Of a stretch of DNA of 64,000 bases, positions 40,032 through 52,206 are shown in pieces (the stretch's first letter is position 1; each line of letters opens with the position of its first letter). This stretch comes from Ecdyonurus torrentis (taxonomy: Eukaryota > Arthropoda > Insecta > Ephemeroptera > Heptageniidae), in contig OX439132.1 in the NCBI GenBank assembly GCA_949318235.1, positions 27,281,743 through 27,345,742 on the forward strand, given 5' to 3'. Below the pieces are notes generated by a model. It was not told where the DNA came from and searched no databases. It worked only from the letters and a program-made list of their open reading frames with translations. Both the position numbers and the translations under genes were made by a program.

Positions 40032-41673
40032 ATGTTCAAACTGGTAAGATTTTCTATATAAAATAGTATGCAGGGTATACAGTTTATTAAAATTGAATAG
40101 TTGTGTGGAAAAAAAAATGTAATGACACAGTGACGTAATTTTCATATTAATTTAATTTTTATCTCTAATTTTTGTTTTTATTCTTCCGACAAATGTGAGT
40201 GATTCTTATATCATAATAATTTTTGCCGCATAATATTAATTAAAAGTTTCAATTCATATAATATTTAAATTAAATATGTTTTGTAGGATTACGGGGTACT
40301 CAGGTGAAACGATGAAACTCGTTATATTTTCGCTTCTATTATTAAATTTTATTAAATATAAACCTAAATAAAGTTTATAATTTAAAATATATACGTATAT
40401 AGTATTTTTTTAACTATTCAATGAAACTTTTTCTTTTCTTTTTTTTTTTTTTTTACATTTTTTTATTATTATTTTTTTTTTTTGTACAGTAAAAATACAT
40501 TGATTTATAATGTATTAAGTCTAGTGTAAATAATTAAATTTATTGTTATGATATTTCAATTAAATTTTTATTTAACACAACTTACGTCACATTAACGTTA
40601 CATAACTTTATTTCCTCGAACATTTTATTTTTCTATACGTTTTTATTACTTTTATTAACAAAAAAAAAAAAAAAAAAAATGCAAGCAGAAATGAACTAAA
40701 ATATAATTAAAAATTATACAATTTTTTATCTCCGTTTTGCGCATTATTATTTTTTTACTTTCATATAAAAAATTATATATATTTTTTTTGCTATTTCCCT
40801 GTAAATTTCTATCAAATGTTAAGGGTAAAGATATTTAAGTAACATGATCGAATTTCTTTCAAACCAATTATTGTTAGAATGTTAAAAATAACGAGACAAG
40901 GAAAGACACGATCTTACTTGATTACTTTTGTATTGAAAATGCTTCAGTACGTGAAATCAATTATCTAACAGAAGTATAATAGTTCACTTCAATAGCAATT
41001 TTTCTATTTGTGTGATGAGTGTAATACCAATTAGTTACGCAATACTGAGAAAATGTTAGTTACCAAGAAAGTTTGATTTTATTTTATTCTTTATGCGTTA
41101 TTTTTATCCTGTACCAAAAATTCATTCATTTTTTTATTATTATTATTTTAGAGAATTCCAAAGCTGAAATCCAAATGTATTCGTGCACGTGTGATTAAGT
41201 ATTCAAGTTTATTATATAATAGAATAGATTGAGGTGTATTAGATTGTAATTGCTTATTGAATATTGTTATGTCATCAATGTCTAAATATCTGTATCTTTG
41301 TTTTTTTCCACAGTTCGTTCTTTCCGCCCTCGTGGCTGTGGCTGTTGCCGCTCCCGGTCTCGCTGTGGTCTCCAGCCCAGTGGTTGCTGTCCCAGCTGTC
41401 CACCACGCTACCGTCGTGCGTACCCACAGCGCTATTGTCCACCCATCTCCCGTCCATGTGGTTAGACACGCTCCCATTGTCGCTGCTCCCGTCGTCGTTG
41501 CTGCCCCAGTTGTCAAGCACCACACCGTCAAGCTCCACCACATTCCCATCGCTCGTACCGCTGTTGTGCACCATGCTCCCGTTGTTCACCACGCTCCCGT
41601 AGTTGCCCACCACGGAGTCTACCACACCGGAGCTGTCTATGCTGCCCACGCACCCGTCGTCCGCGTACTGTAA
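40032..41673 (+). CDS. His-rich low-complexity cuticular protein (two exons)
   Basis: Coding exons are 40032-40043 (MFKL) and 41314-41673, joined in phase 0 by a 1,270-bp GT..AG intron (donor GTAAGA, T-rich acceptor ending CCACAG). The 123-aa product starts with a signal peptide, MFKLFVLSALVAVAVAA, cleaved near residue 16-17. The mature part is built from A/V-P-V and H-H-A-P-V words (VVHHAPVVHHAPVVAHH near residues 91-107) and ends APVVRVL. About 18 of roughly 106 residues are His; no Cys is present. This is the composition of low-complexity AAPV-type insect cuticular proteins; there is no Rebers-Riddiford chitin-binding domain. It is expected to be secreted by epidermis and to enter the cuticle, where His side chains can be cross-linked by sclerotising quinones (family knowledge). 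The tiny first exon is typical of cuticle genes. Exon GC is far above the flanks. AATAAA lies at 41717-41722. Confidence 0.88.
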
Positions 41674-41716
41674 ATTATTTCTACCTCACCAAATACTCGT
41701 CGATTATACCAAATGC

Positions 41717-41722
41717 AATAAA
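41717..41722 (+). terminator. Poly(A) signal of cuticle gene 1
   Basis: AATAAA 44 nt after the stop codon. Confidence 0.8.
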
Positions 41723-43470
41723 TCCTATAAGGTTTAAAACCTATATACTTTTGTTTTATTTATTTATATATAATAGAAAACTATCATAGTCGTTAACATA
41801 ATACTGTGTAAAGGCATGTTCATACGGTTCAAAGTTTTGAATCTACATTAAAATTACATGCAATCAAATTTATTCCACATTGAAAAAAATTTATCGTGTG
41901 AATAGACCTTAATAGTCACCCATTATTAATGATTTTGTAACATAAAGTCACATTAAAATTAAGTTTGGCTTTATATTATTATTAATACTATCACATCTCA
42001 AAACTTCGTGTTGAAAAGTAACAGCAAATTCTTACAAGTCATACGATAAATAATCCTTAAAAAAATACAAAAACACAAAATATAGTCTTTGTAAACTGTT
42101 TTAATTTTCAACTTAAAATTTTGCTTTTATTTTTGTTCTGATGAGATAATGCAAATAATAATAAATATTTGATATATATTTGATATTTATTTTTTAAAAT
42201 TATTTTATGTATTAATAAATAAATTATACAGATAATAAAAATAATTTTAGTATGTAGAAATGCAAATCATTATTTTACATGTTCGGTTTGGATTATATGT
42301 AAATATTAACAAGTCTTTACGTAAATTTGCAAAAATTGTATCAGCAAAATACTTTAGAAAAAAATATATGGGAATAAAATTATTTTAACGTAAAATTACT
42401 TAGGTAAGGACTTCGCAAAACGTAGATTAAATGACCAGGTCATTGTGATTTGACCTTGAGTAATGACCTTGCCTTAGTTACATTGACTCCACATTTGATG
42501 CAAAAAAAAAAGGCATCTCAAAGAAATTTCAACCTGCTGTATAATAATAATAAAAATTTACAAGGTAACCAAATGAGCCGTGAGAAATCTAAATTTCAAG
42601 GCTCAGAAGAAATGTATAATTTTTAAATATATAAATAATGGTCGTAAAAATATTGTAATTTCTAATAAATATTTTTTCTTAAATATTTACCATCTTGAGA
42701 TAATTTATATGACCCTGAAATTAATGAAGTAAAATTATTTAGGGTAGACTTCTTGAGACTTATAAGTAAATTATATCAACTCATCATGCTAGTTTTTTTC
42801 TTGATTGTTAGATAAGAAAATATTGATGAACACATCTATATTCTAGACTTTTTTTTTAATATTATTGTTATTACTTTTTACTTAGTATTTTAAAATTTAT
42901 TTTTGTTTTTATTTTGAAATTTGTAGCTAGGAATAAAATTTAAAAAAAAACGTTGCTCTTGTTTTTAATAACTCATAACTTAATCTGCATTTTCTATTAA
43001 TAAAAAAACAACTATGTATTGCCTTTTAAAAGAATACCAAAGAGAAACACTGCTCCATTTCTTACATAAATGATAAAACTATAATGAAAATTATGAAAAA
43101 CTATAATTATGGTGAAAGTTATGAAAAGGAGAAAGATATTTAAATATAATTATACACATTAATTTCATAAATTGTTTTCATTTTACCATCAATCTCTGTT
43201 TAAATTTTGTATCAAAAATAACTTATTTATTTCAATCATTTACTTTGCAATAAATAATACTCAAAATTTTGCCATTAAAATTAAAATGTGAATTTTAGGG
43301 ATTCAATATTCGGTACCTATTTACAAAACTAAACTATTTAAAAAGAGTCCCTAATATATTGCAGCTTTTGATTTCTTATCACTTTTTAATAAGGATTTTA
43401 AAATAATAGTTTACATTTTTTTAATTTTTATTACATCAAGAAAAAGAATGAAAATAACACAGACTAAATC
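41723..43470. other. Intergenic stretch downstream of cuticle gene 1
   Basis: AT-rich; the only notable piece is the receptor half-site cluster at 42431-42473. Confidence 0.55.
42431..42473 (+). promoter_or_regulatory. Candidate downstream enhancer: receptor half-sites
   Basis: ATGACCAGGTCAT is an everted pair with one-base spacing. TGACCTTGA (42451-42459) is the complement of TCAAGGTCA, a full FTZ-F1/ERR site, and TGACCTTGC follows at 42464. It lies about 760 bp past the stop of cuticle gene 1. Function is inferred. Confidence 0.4.
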
Positions 43471-43742
43471 TTATAATAATAATAATTGATTTTTATTAAG
43501 AGGCCAAACAAGGTACATACCAACTTACATGGTCCTCTGAATATTTTTTTTTAACAATAATCACTTGTCAGAGTGTTTCATAATTTTATTATCCATAGTA
43601 CATATAATTATCAGTTTTTAGGTAGAATTTATCAAAATACATAAATTAATAACTTTACACATTCTCACTGAATAATAATAAGTACATCATCACATTCATT
43701 TTATCACATTTAGAGTTTAGTGAAACACAATACAATTTATAT
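43471..43742 (-). mobile_element. LINE-like 3' tail, copy 1
   Basis: On the minus strand it contains ACACTCTGACAAGTGATTAT, AGAGGACCATGTAAGT and GGCCTCTTAATAAAAAT and ends in (ATT)n. The same order occurs on the plus strand at 55196-55462. A shared end with AATAAA and a short tandem tail fits 3' ends of non-LTR retrotransposons. No open frame is kept. Confidence 0.6.
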
Positions 43743-43859
43743 AAAATATAAATATTATTTTGATTTTATTCATTAATAAATTTATACTTATTTATTTATT
43801 ATAATAAAAAGAAAGCAATTTTTCTAACGAAAAATAGCGATAGTTCAGCCATTAATAGT

Positions 43860-43938
<79 letters not shown>

Positions 43939-45362
43939 AACAATAATTTATTATCCTTAAAATTACGGGGTTAAAATTCATTATTAAATCTTGATTGTAA
44001 TATTTGTACATGGTGTACATTGTAACTAGTGTCATGATATTTTATTTATTAGGCTGCACATCATAAGTTTTTGTTGTTGTTGCTAAACTTGTATTGTATT
44101 TTATATACAATATAATTACATATATGATATTATGTATGTTGTATTATTATGTTTTTATAAGATATAAGTAAAAGTTCAAAGTTTGTTGTATAACATTTAT
44201 GTTACTATGAACTGACAACAGTCAATGAAAATTATCTAATCCCTAATTTCTAAAATTTTACGCAGTTATAATATGCATATCTCATCTTATTGACTATTTT
44301 CATCTTTCTATACATCACCAATAGGAATTCAATTTTATACTCCAATTAAAGTGAATTGATTTTTCTTTTCTTCTTAAAAATAAGTTCTTTGAAAAAAAAA
44401 CCTGACGTCATAAAATATTTTATTTAACAATAAGCAGCTTTTCATTTCAATTCATGTATATATAACTTGATTCAGGTATTTGAAATGGTTTATAATAAGT
44501 TAAAGCTCAATCAATAGCCACGTGATCATCAGATATATTTTTTATATAAAATCATAGAAGCGCAATAAAACATCAATAAATATAGCACTTTGACGTCAAA
44601 CATTTCTTTGAAATCTTTATTGAAAAGGAAAAGAAAAAAAAAAATAAGACTACGGATGAAAATTATATAGAAATTGGAGCAACGTATATTTTTATTCCTT
44701 TTGTTATAAACTGGAGGAAAAAGACATAATAATGTAATATAATATGATGCGACCCTAAACTCACTCCCGTTGGTTTTATTTATATTTTATTTTTATACGA
44801 ATTATGAGTTGATTAAGTTAGCGCCTGCCAAACAGAAGGTATGCAAACAATTTCACAGTTATGCTCAAAGAGTTGCCTACTTACAAGGCGCCTTAAAATA
44901 GTATTTTTCTCAAACTTGCCATTCTACAGCCCAATTACAATGTCTTATTCTAAAAAGAGCTTCATTTTTATTAATTTTTTTTTTTTTAAAGTCACTTTAT
45001 AAAAAATTCTGCAAGTATCAAAATGTTTTCCGCAATCTAAATGAGCTTCAATTAAGGTTTGTTAACCTTTCATTTTTCCTTCGCTATATTCACCCCTCTT
45101 GGGAAATGTATACGTGCAAACATGTTAATATATGTACTTGAGCAGACATGACAGTGAAAATTTTAGTATCAAGTTCGTCGACTTACAAATTACAAACGAT
45201 ATTTTCATTTTAATTGACATAATTTTAAATTATATAATCATTTTAATAGTTGAAGTAATTTTTTCTCTCCTTCATTTGTAAATAAATAGCGTTGCATGTT
45301 TAAGTAAAAATAGTAATACTATTGACAGAGAAAAAAACACTTTAAATTGTAATAGGTAAATA
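43743..45362. other. Intergenic AT-rich stretch
   Basis: (AT)n at 43864-43931; TGACGTCA at 44403 and 44591. No gene. Confidence 0.55.
43864..43931. repeat. (AT)n microsatellite
   Basis: About 34 AT units. Confidence 0.95.
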
Positions 45363-45671
45363 CAGAGTGGGACACAATTGCGAGGCCAACTTAGTTCTAA
45401 ATATTGATGCTTCAAAAATTTAAATAGAAAATTATCATCAAGAAATTCCAAAAAAAAAAATTGTATTCAAAAATATTAACATAAAGTGACCATTAATTTT
45501 TTTTGGGGCCTCTAAAAAAGTCCCAAACTAAGTTTTTGAAAACAATTAGCCACCCGATCTATATTTGAAAAAAAATCTCAGCTATAACTGTGCCAAATTT
45601 GAAGTTTCTATTAAAAATTTTACAGCACCAAAATTTAGAAAAAGTTGGTCACGCAATTGTACCACAATCTG
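45363..45671. mobile_element. Mariner-like MITE at TA
   Basis: Left end CAGAGTGGGACACAATTGCG; right end, reverse-complemented, CAGATTGTGGTACAATTGCG. Both arms continue with an ACCAACTT-like block and TTCTAAAT. TA flanks both ends (45361-45362, 45672-45673), as for Tc1/mariner targets. 309 bp, non-coding. Confidence 0.7.
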
Positions 45672-45947
45672 TATTACCCTCGAATGGATATTAATATTCT
45701 ACAGTGATACCTTATACATTTGAAACCTATGAATATGGTTATGTCTTACCTAAAGTTGTTCCAGGTTACCTGTTGTTATTTACAGGTTTTATATAATATA
45801 CTATACCAGGTTCCTAAGCTTCCATGTTGTATTGCCCAATCTTAAAAATGTTCACTTGTTGTTTGTAGTTTAAATTTCCACCACAACAATAATAAACAAA
45901 ATAATGTTATAGTTGGTGGCGCCACCGACGTGGCCAAACGTAAATTT

Positions 45948-46215
45948 CACTACTATAGTAGAGACCCTTAACAGAGAAGCGACAACCTCATGTTTTAGGC
46001 AGACCCGCATTACATTCGTTTTGAAAAACCCGCTAATAGTACCCACACTTTCTAGCATTCTGATTGGCCAGATTCGAGAAATTGTTTGGGTGTCCAATCA
46101 GAACGCTAAAAAGTGTGGGTACTTTTAGCGGGTCTTTCAAAACGAATGTAATGCGGGTCTGCCTAAAACATGAGGTTGTCGCTTCTCTGTTAAGGGTCTC
46201 TATACTATAGTGGTG
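45948..46215. mobile_element. Fold-back element, near-perfect arms about 115 bp
   Basis: The left arm (45948-46065) includes GAGACCCTTAACAGAGAAGC, CCTCATGTTTTAGGCAGACC and CATTACATTCGTTTTGAAA. The right arm is its inverted copy with few differences, around a loop of about 25 bp. Open frames on both strands here (45870-46128) are products of the symmetric sequence, not genes. GGTGGCGCCACC, a 12-bp perfect palindrome, lies just outside at 45915-45926. Confidence 0.8.
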
Positions 46216-46316
46216 CTACCTTTATATTTACTGATTGTTGTGGTGATAATTTGAACTACAAAGATTGTTTTTTCAACAAGCTCTTGCTATCCTGAATGCT
46301 TATCCGTGTACGTACT

Positions 46317-46546
46317 GTACCGACACCGTAGGAATATAAGTTACAAAGCATTAAGTATATTATGGAAAATTCTTAAAATGTTGACTGCAGTGGCCAGTGG
46401 CAACATTGCACAGACATCAGCCAGTTTAGCAGTCGACTCAAATACATAATAGAATATCAGATAAACGGAGAACGAAAGGGGAAGAAGGGAATGCAATGTT
46501 GCCATTCACTTCTATTGTTCGTAACTTATTCTTACGGCATCGGTAC
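46317..46546. mobile_element. Second fold-back/TIR element, 230 bp
   Basis: The left end GTACCGACACCGTAGGAATA and the right end, reverse-complemented, GTACCGATGCCGTAAGAATA are inverted copies, followed by AGTTAC in both. Inner blocks GGCAACATTGCA and TGCAATGTTGCC are also inverted. It lies about 100 bp from the preceding fold-back. Non-coding. Confidence 0.65.
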
Positions 46547-46954
46547 TTTTTTTTTTTTTTTTTTTTACCTCGTAAAGAGTACGTCAATTTTATGTGATTT
46601 CAAAATTCAAATAAATATAAATATGTAGTTTATAAATTGTATTATATCAAATTTTATATAAATTCTCTATAGCTTTTGTAAAATTTATCTCAAGGTCAGA
46701 AATAATCTTACGTAATGACATATAGAAGTACAAACTGTCAAGTTCATGAAATTGTATGACATTTAATGAATAGATAGTCAACTAATTTTATAATAATCAA
46801 GAAGAATCATACATAGCTTGAATTATCTCTATTCAAAATATATTTGTAAATAAAGTGAAATCTGTGAGAGTAGTGAATAATGATGTCAGTTTCATCTTTC
46901 AAAGTTTTAGTTAACTCTCTTTCTCTTTTTGTTTTCTCTTTCAATGTCTGTATT

Positions 46955-47030
<76 letters not shown>
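46955..47030. repeat. (CT)n microsatellite
   Basis: About 37 CT units, preceded and followed by looser CT-rich sequence. Confidence 0.95.
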
Positions 47031-47033
<3 letters not shown>

Positions 47034-47327
47034 CTCTCATTCACTCACTCTCTGTTGTTCATGACTTTCTCATTACAACGTGTCTCTTGATGTCTCACTT
47101 CATATTCACTGGACTTTCTTTACACATTAACAAAGCATTTTCAGATACGAAAAGACCCTTAGAAAATTAACTGTATTTTAAATTAACCATCTTTAATTTG
47201 ATAAATTATGAACTTCAGTTTGATGTAATTTCTAAATTTTCACATCTCTCTGCTTAATTTAATTTTTATATATAAGAGTTTTTTTTTTAATTTCATTATG
47301 GTTTATCAAATATTGCTCTAAAATTTT

Positions 47328-47330
<3 letters not shown>

Positions 47331-47398
<68 letters not shown>
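47331..47398. repeat. (AT)n microsatellite
   Basis: About 34 AT units. Confidence 0.95.
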
Positions 47399-47403
<5 letters not shown>

Positions 47404-48677
47404 ATATAAAAATAAAATAACAAATAAAAATGTCATGAAATTTTACAGACAACTCTACTATATAAATGTTAAAAATAAAAAGAATTATAAAATGTTGTAA
47501 TAATTATACAAAAAATTGTGAAATATTATACTAATACAGCTTTATTTTAAATAATAAAATGTGATATAATAAAATAAAATAATAATTACCATATAACTTA
47601 AATATATAAATTTTTTATAACATATTATCAAACAATTATTTTCATAACAAAAAAAAAATTATCATCGTAACCTTAAAATTTATTCAATTGAAAATAATCC
47701 TTGTGTAATTTGGACATAACAAATAAATAATATCTATATTTACTTCTAAATGTGTTATTAATAAATTATTATATACATTGATTTCATTGACGAGGCCAGA
47801 TGCTTCATTACTTAAACGCATAGATATGAAAATAGATTCTCTTTTGTTTAAATATATTTATAAACCAAAACAAAGTTTACACAACTTCGCGTGGGTTTTG
47901 TATTGTCCGATATTTTTCACATTGCATTTTACTCTATATAAATGCGCTTTACAATAAGTTTAACATGGTTTTGCATTTACGTAGTTTGAAAAATTAATTT
48001 AAATTGACGTCAAGTAGATTTCAAAAGTATATTTCGCATTGAAGTTTCAAAGTTCTGTGTTTATTATAGCATTGCTTTTGTCTATTACGTTTACTTTGGT
48101 TTAGACTTTGAAGTATTGTTTTGCAATTCTATTAACTTTGCTTTTCTTGGTCCAATTGACCTAAAATTGTCATCGTCAGTGCATCTAAGAAATTACGCTT
48201 TATTTTAATTAATTAAATCAAAATAATAGTTTCAACAACACTGAAAAATTAATTGGATTTGGAATTGAATTTTTAATAGTAATTTAGATTATAAAACTTA
48301 ATCTGATTGAGTATTAATGAATGAAATTCTATTTTTAGAATAAAATGTTATCTTGTTGAATTATTATAATTATTTGCATTGTATTTACGTTGTGTATATA
48401 AATATTCTCACTCTTTACGTATATATACGTAATGTTTTCACACAGATAATAATAATATTTAAAAACAAACAAACATTGATTAAATTTTTTATACTTTGAG
48501 AATGAATTATCATGAGTTTGAAATAAGTTAATAGAATTTATATTTACAGTTTTTTTTATTTGTACTTCAAAATTTCAATCGAGTTTTTTTATATTTATTT
48601 ACATATTTGACTTTTTTTTAAATAAAAATAAATGAAAAAAAAAAAAAGCATTATTGTTGATAATATTAAATACGTAC

Positions 48678-48791
<114 letters not shown>

Positions 48792-50311
48792 TACACACAC
48801 AGTATAATATATGTGCAATAATTTGTTGAAACTCAAATACAACGAGTTATCAGGTAATATGATATTGTATTATTTACAAATAGTATATTATTACTATTAA
48901 AAAATAATAATAAAAAAAAAGAAAGAAAAAAAAAGTATAGTACGCATAACACTGTCCAAACTTTAATATTATATCTTTAAATTATCTGATAACCTTGAAG
49001 ATATAGAGAATCTTCTCTTCCTGGACCGTGAAGTATATTTTGAAAGATTTTTCAAAGTAATTTTTCTTATTATCTTCGCTTTATGTTCGTAAATATGCAG
49101 ATTATTTTTTTCTTTCATCTTATGCTGTTTGTTAAAATTTCTTTATAGAATTTTTCTTTCCTTCTTTGGTGCGTTAACACGAAGAATTAAAAAAATATTC
49201 AAAAGTTGTAGCAGGAAAATAAAAATATTAAATCTGTATAGTATACCTTATATATGTAACGCAGTCTATATTATGCATTGTATAATATATGCATATCATA
49301 TTGTATACAAAGTTTGTACTGTATAGTACAGTACATCAACCTTTCACTGTTATATAAAATTATTATTATGATATATATATGTGATACATATTATCTTTTT
49401 TGTATATTACATTACAAATTAACGCTAATTATATATTTTTTAAGCATATATACAGTATTATAAGTATATTTCATTCATATTACAATTTTTTGGTCAAAAT
49501 ATTACAAATAGTCAATAATTGTAAGTCATTAATAATTAACTCCATTTAAATAACATGGGACTGACTATGAAATATCAATGAAATGGGACACGTTTCATCG
49601 ATATTTCATATTTGTGTCGCATTTATTTGTCATTCTTATTTCTTAGTTGTTTCATCGTTAAAATTTCACTCGGGTGTGAATGACAAAGCTGTTAATAGTC
49701 GATAATTGAGAATTTTAAATTCTCCTTATAAAAAAATAATGAACTAAAATTATTACAATAATTTTTCTTTTAGATGATTTTATTTACACATAAATCACAG
49801 TTTAATTTTATTATAAAGGAATTAAATAATTAAATTTTAAGAATATTTAATATTTTATTTTAATAATTTGCATCACTTCAGCCCTTGTTTATTATATCAT
49901 TGTACTATTAAGCACAATTAAATAAATAGTATAAATATTTTTTATGTATTAAATATTTTTTTTATTTGTATTTTTAATTATTATTATTGTATGTAGAAAT
50001 TTTTATTAATACATTTATCTTGTCTGACTTACAAGAAGTCCCATTTAAAGACATGTAAAACCTATGTAAAACAAATTGGCTCATAACTCCGCTAAAAGAG
50101 AATTTCTGACCGATATATTTTAAATGGTATAATTCGGTCATAAAGTTCACCCACCTACCAAGTTTCATCAAAATTGGAGTAACACACAGCGCAAATCCTC
50201 CTTGTATGAATGTGCATAGAAAATTATTGTATAAAATTCTTATAATAATTCATCATACTAAACATGAATATGGAAAATTGTATCAACTTAAACTTTTGAA
50301 ACTTTATAATA

Positions 50312-50639
50312 AATGAGGAAGACTACAAAAAAATTTAAGAGGTAATTTTATTTCACATTCTAAAAGATTACACTTTCCTGCATTGATACTTTCGTGTATT
50401 TTTAAATTTTGAGTTCATGAAGTAATTTTAATTAATTTTTGAAAGTCACGAAATGACGTCACAGACTGCAAAATTTTCCTATGCCCACATGCATAAGATG
50501 CAGCCTGTGACGTCATTTCGTGACTTTCAAAAATTAATTAAAATTACAAAAATTCATATATCTATCAATTCAAGACAATGTACTTTTTTAGAATATGAAA
50601 TAAAATTACCTCTTATAATTTTTTTAAATCTTCCTCATT
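50312..50639. mobile_element. Fold-back MITE family F, complete copy
   Basis: 328 bp. It starts AATGAGGAAGACTACAAAAA and ends with the inverted counterpart AAATCTTCCTCATT. The arms differ in length because of an indel. The inner ends are GAAAGTCACGAAATGACGTC and its inverse, around a loop at about 50466-50504, so each arm carries TGACGTCA. A decayed copy is at 34279-34489. Confidence 0.8.
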
Positions 50640-52178
50640 GTAATCATACCTGCATTATTGCTTAATTTTATTTTATTGCAGTATGAAAACTATTCTTTAA
50701 TTTATTGATCGTAAAATCATTTTATATTTATGTAAATATTTAACAAGACCAACTTATGTTGCAACATTTTTTTACTAATAGTAAATCCATAATAACATGC
50801 TATAAACTGCCTATGGGTCAAATAAATGTTCTTATATAGTCTTAACAATAATAAATAATGCAACATGCATGTTTATGTATGAACATGTTATTTTTCAAAA
50901 ACATTTGTCTTTACTTACAATAAAATTACAACATCATCACGATTAAGTAAATGAAATATATTAAATTAAAACCTTAACCACAACACAAAGGTAAAAGAAT
51001 ATTATAAATGTGAGTGACAATTTGCGTAGTAATATTTCTAATGACCCTGAATAGAGATCAATCTTATATAAAAAGCTAAAGAAAAGATATAGGTTTAAAA
51101 AACAATAATAAGAGATGAATAATTTGTATCAGTTAGCAAGGTCAGCCGTGACTTAAGGAGGAAAATTTGGTGCACAGTTTGGAGGCGGGATCAGATATCT
51201 ATAACTGACGGAAGTGAATGCATATAAATCATCTCTTTTGTCAGTATTGTGTATTGTTGTAACAACCGAATTTATACTAATCAATTACAACTTACAAAGT
51301 CTGGCTGAGGGTCAATGTTAATGACGTCTGTAAAACTCAAACCTGTGCGTGCAAAGTCATCGTTAACACTTAATTAAATTAATGACAATGTAATTCACTT
51401 GTTTTTGAAAAGTATTTAAAAGTCATGCATGTATTTTCATTTCAACCTGAAACTGAGGTACTGTGGTAATTTGAATAAAAGTTGTAAACACAAAAATGAG
51501 GCAAAAAAAAAAAAAAAAAAAAAAAAATAAGGGTTAATTAATTCAATATAATTTTATCCCTTAAGTGATATTCATTTTCCCTAAAAAATTTACCTTTGAC
51601 TTTTTCAGTATAATGAAATATTACAAAAGTAGCGTGCTAATTTTAAAGACAAGAAACTTCTAACGACAACCCTTAAACTAATACTCTAGATATGGTATGC
51701 CAATATTAAATATAGGTGTGATATATGTTTGATTTGCTAATTTCTCTAATTTCATTACACGATAAAAAAATATATCATAACGATGTCTTTTCAGTATTGT
51801 ATATCATTAGTTGATTTTTTAAACTCATGTATTTCAATTTAAAACTACTAATCTATATGTTCTTTTCGTCAATCTGTCCTGTTCATATTCATCTCTTTGT
51901 CCCTCTAAATGTGTCAATAAATGTACATTACAATTCATCACATCAGTCAAACAAACAAAATCATTAACTTCAATTCTTAGTAAAAAGAAAAATAAACAAC
52001 ATCAACTTTGAACTTTTAATTAATTCATTTATTAAAATTTTCAAAGATATACAAAGAAATATGATCATTAAACTAAATAACAAGGAAAATAATTAAAATT
52101 ATGTTAATTATATTTATTAATTAGTATAGGGAAAGAATTGGTTGCGATTGTTTAGTATGTGATGCAATAGATGATATT
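50640..52178. other. Intergenic stretch
   Basis: AT-rich; a GC-richer patch at about 51130-51240 with GCAAGGTCA, GGAGGCGGGATC and TATAAAT (51223). No gene could be attached to that TATA. Confidence 0.5.
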
Positions 52179-52206
52179 GGGCACTGCGCCCGATCGGGCA
52201 CTGTGC
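52179..52206 (+). repeat. 17-bp direct repeat with palindrome upstream of tRNA
   Basis: GGGCACTGCGCC and GGGCACTGTGCA start 17 bp apart; GCCCGATCGGGC (52188-52199) is a perfect 12-bp palindrome between them. It lies about 100 bp upstream of the tRNA in a GC-richer flank. Confidence 0.6.

Noticed and set aside
41148..41649. Long minus-strand and alternative-frame open frames overlapping exon 2 of cuticle gene 1
   Set aside because: They arise because the GC-rich low-complexity coding strand lacks stop codons in other frames. They have no promoter, signal peptide or splice context.
45870..46128. Paired open frames of 71-75 aa on both strands
   Set aside because: Produced by the large palindrome; near mirror images of the same sequence, with no coding signature.
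49974..50171. 65-aa minus-strand open frame
   Set aside because: It overlaps a probable dispersed repeat (50030-50200), and I see no evidence of translation.
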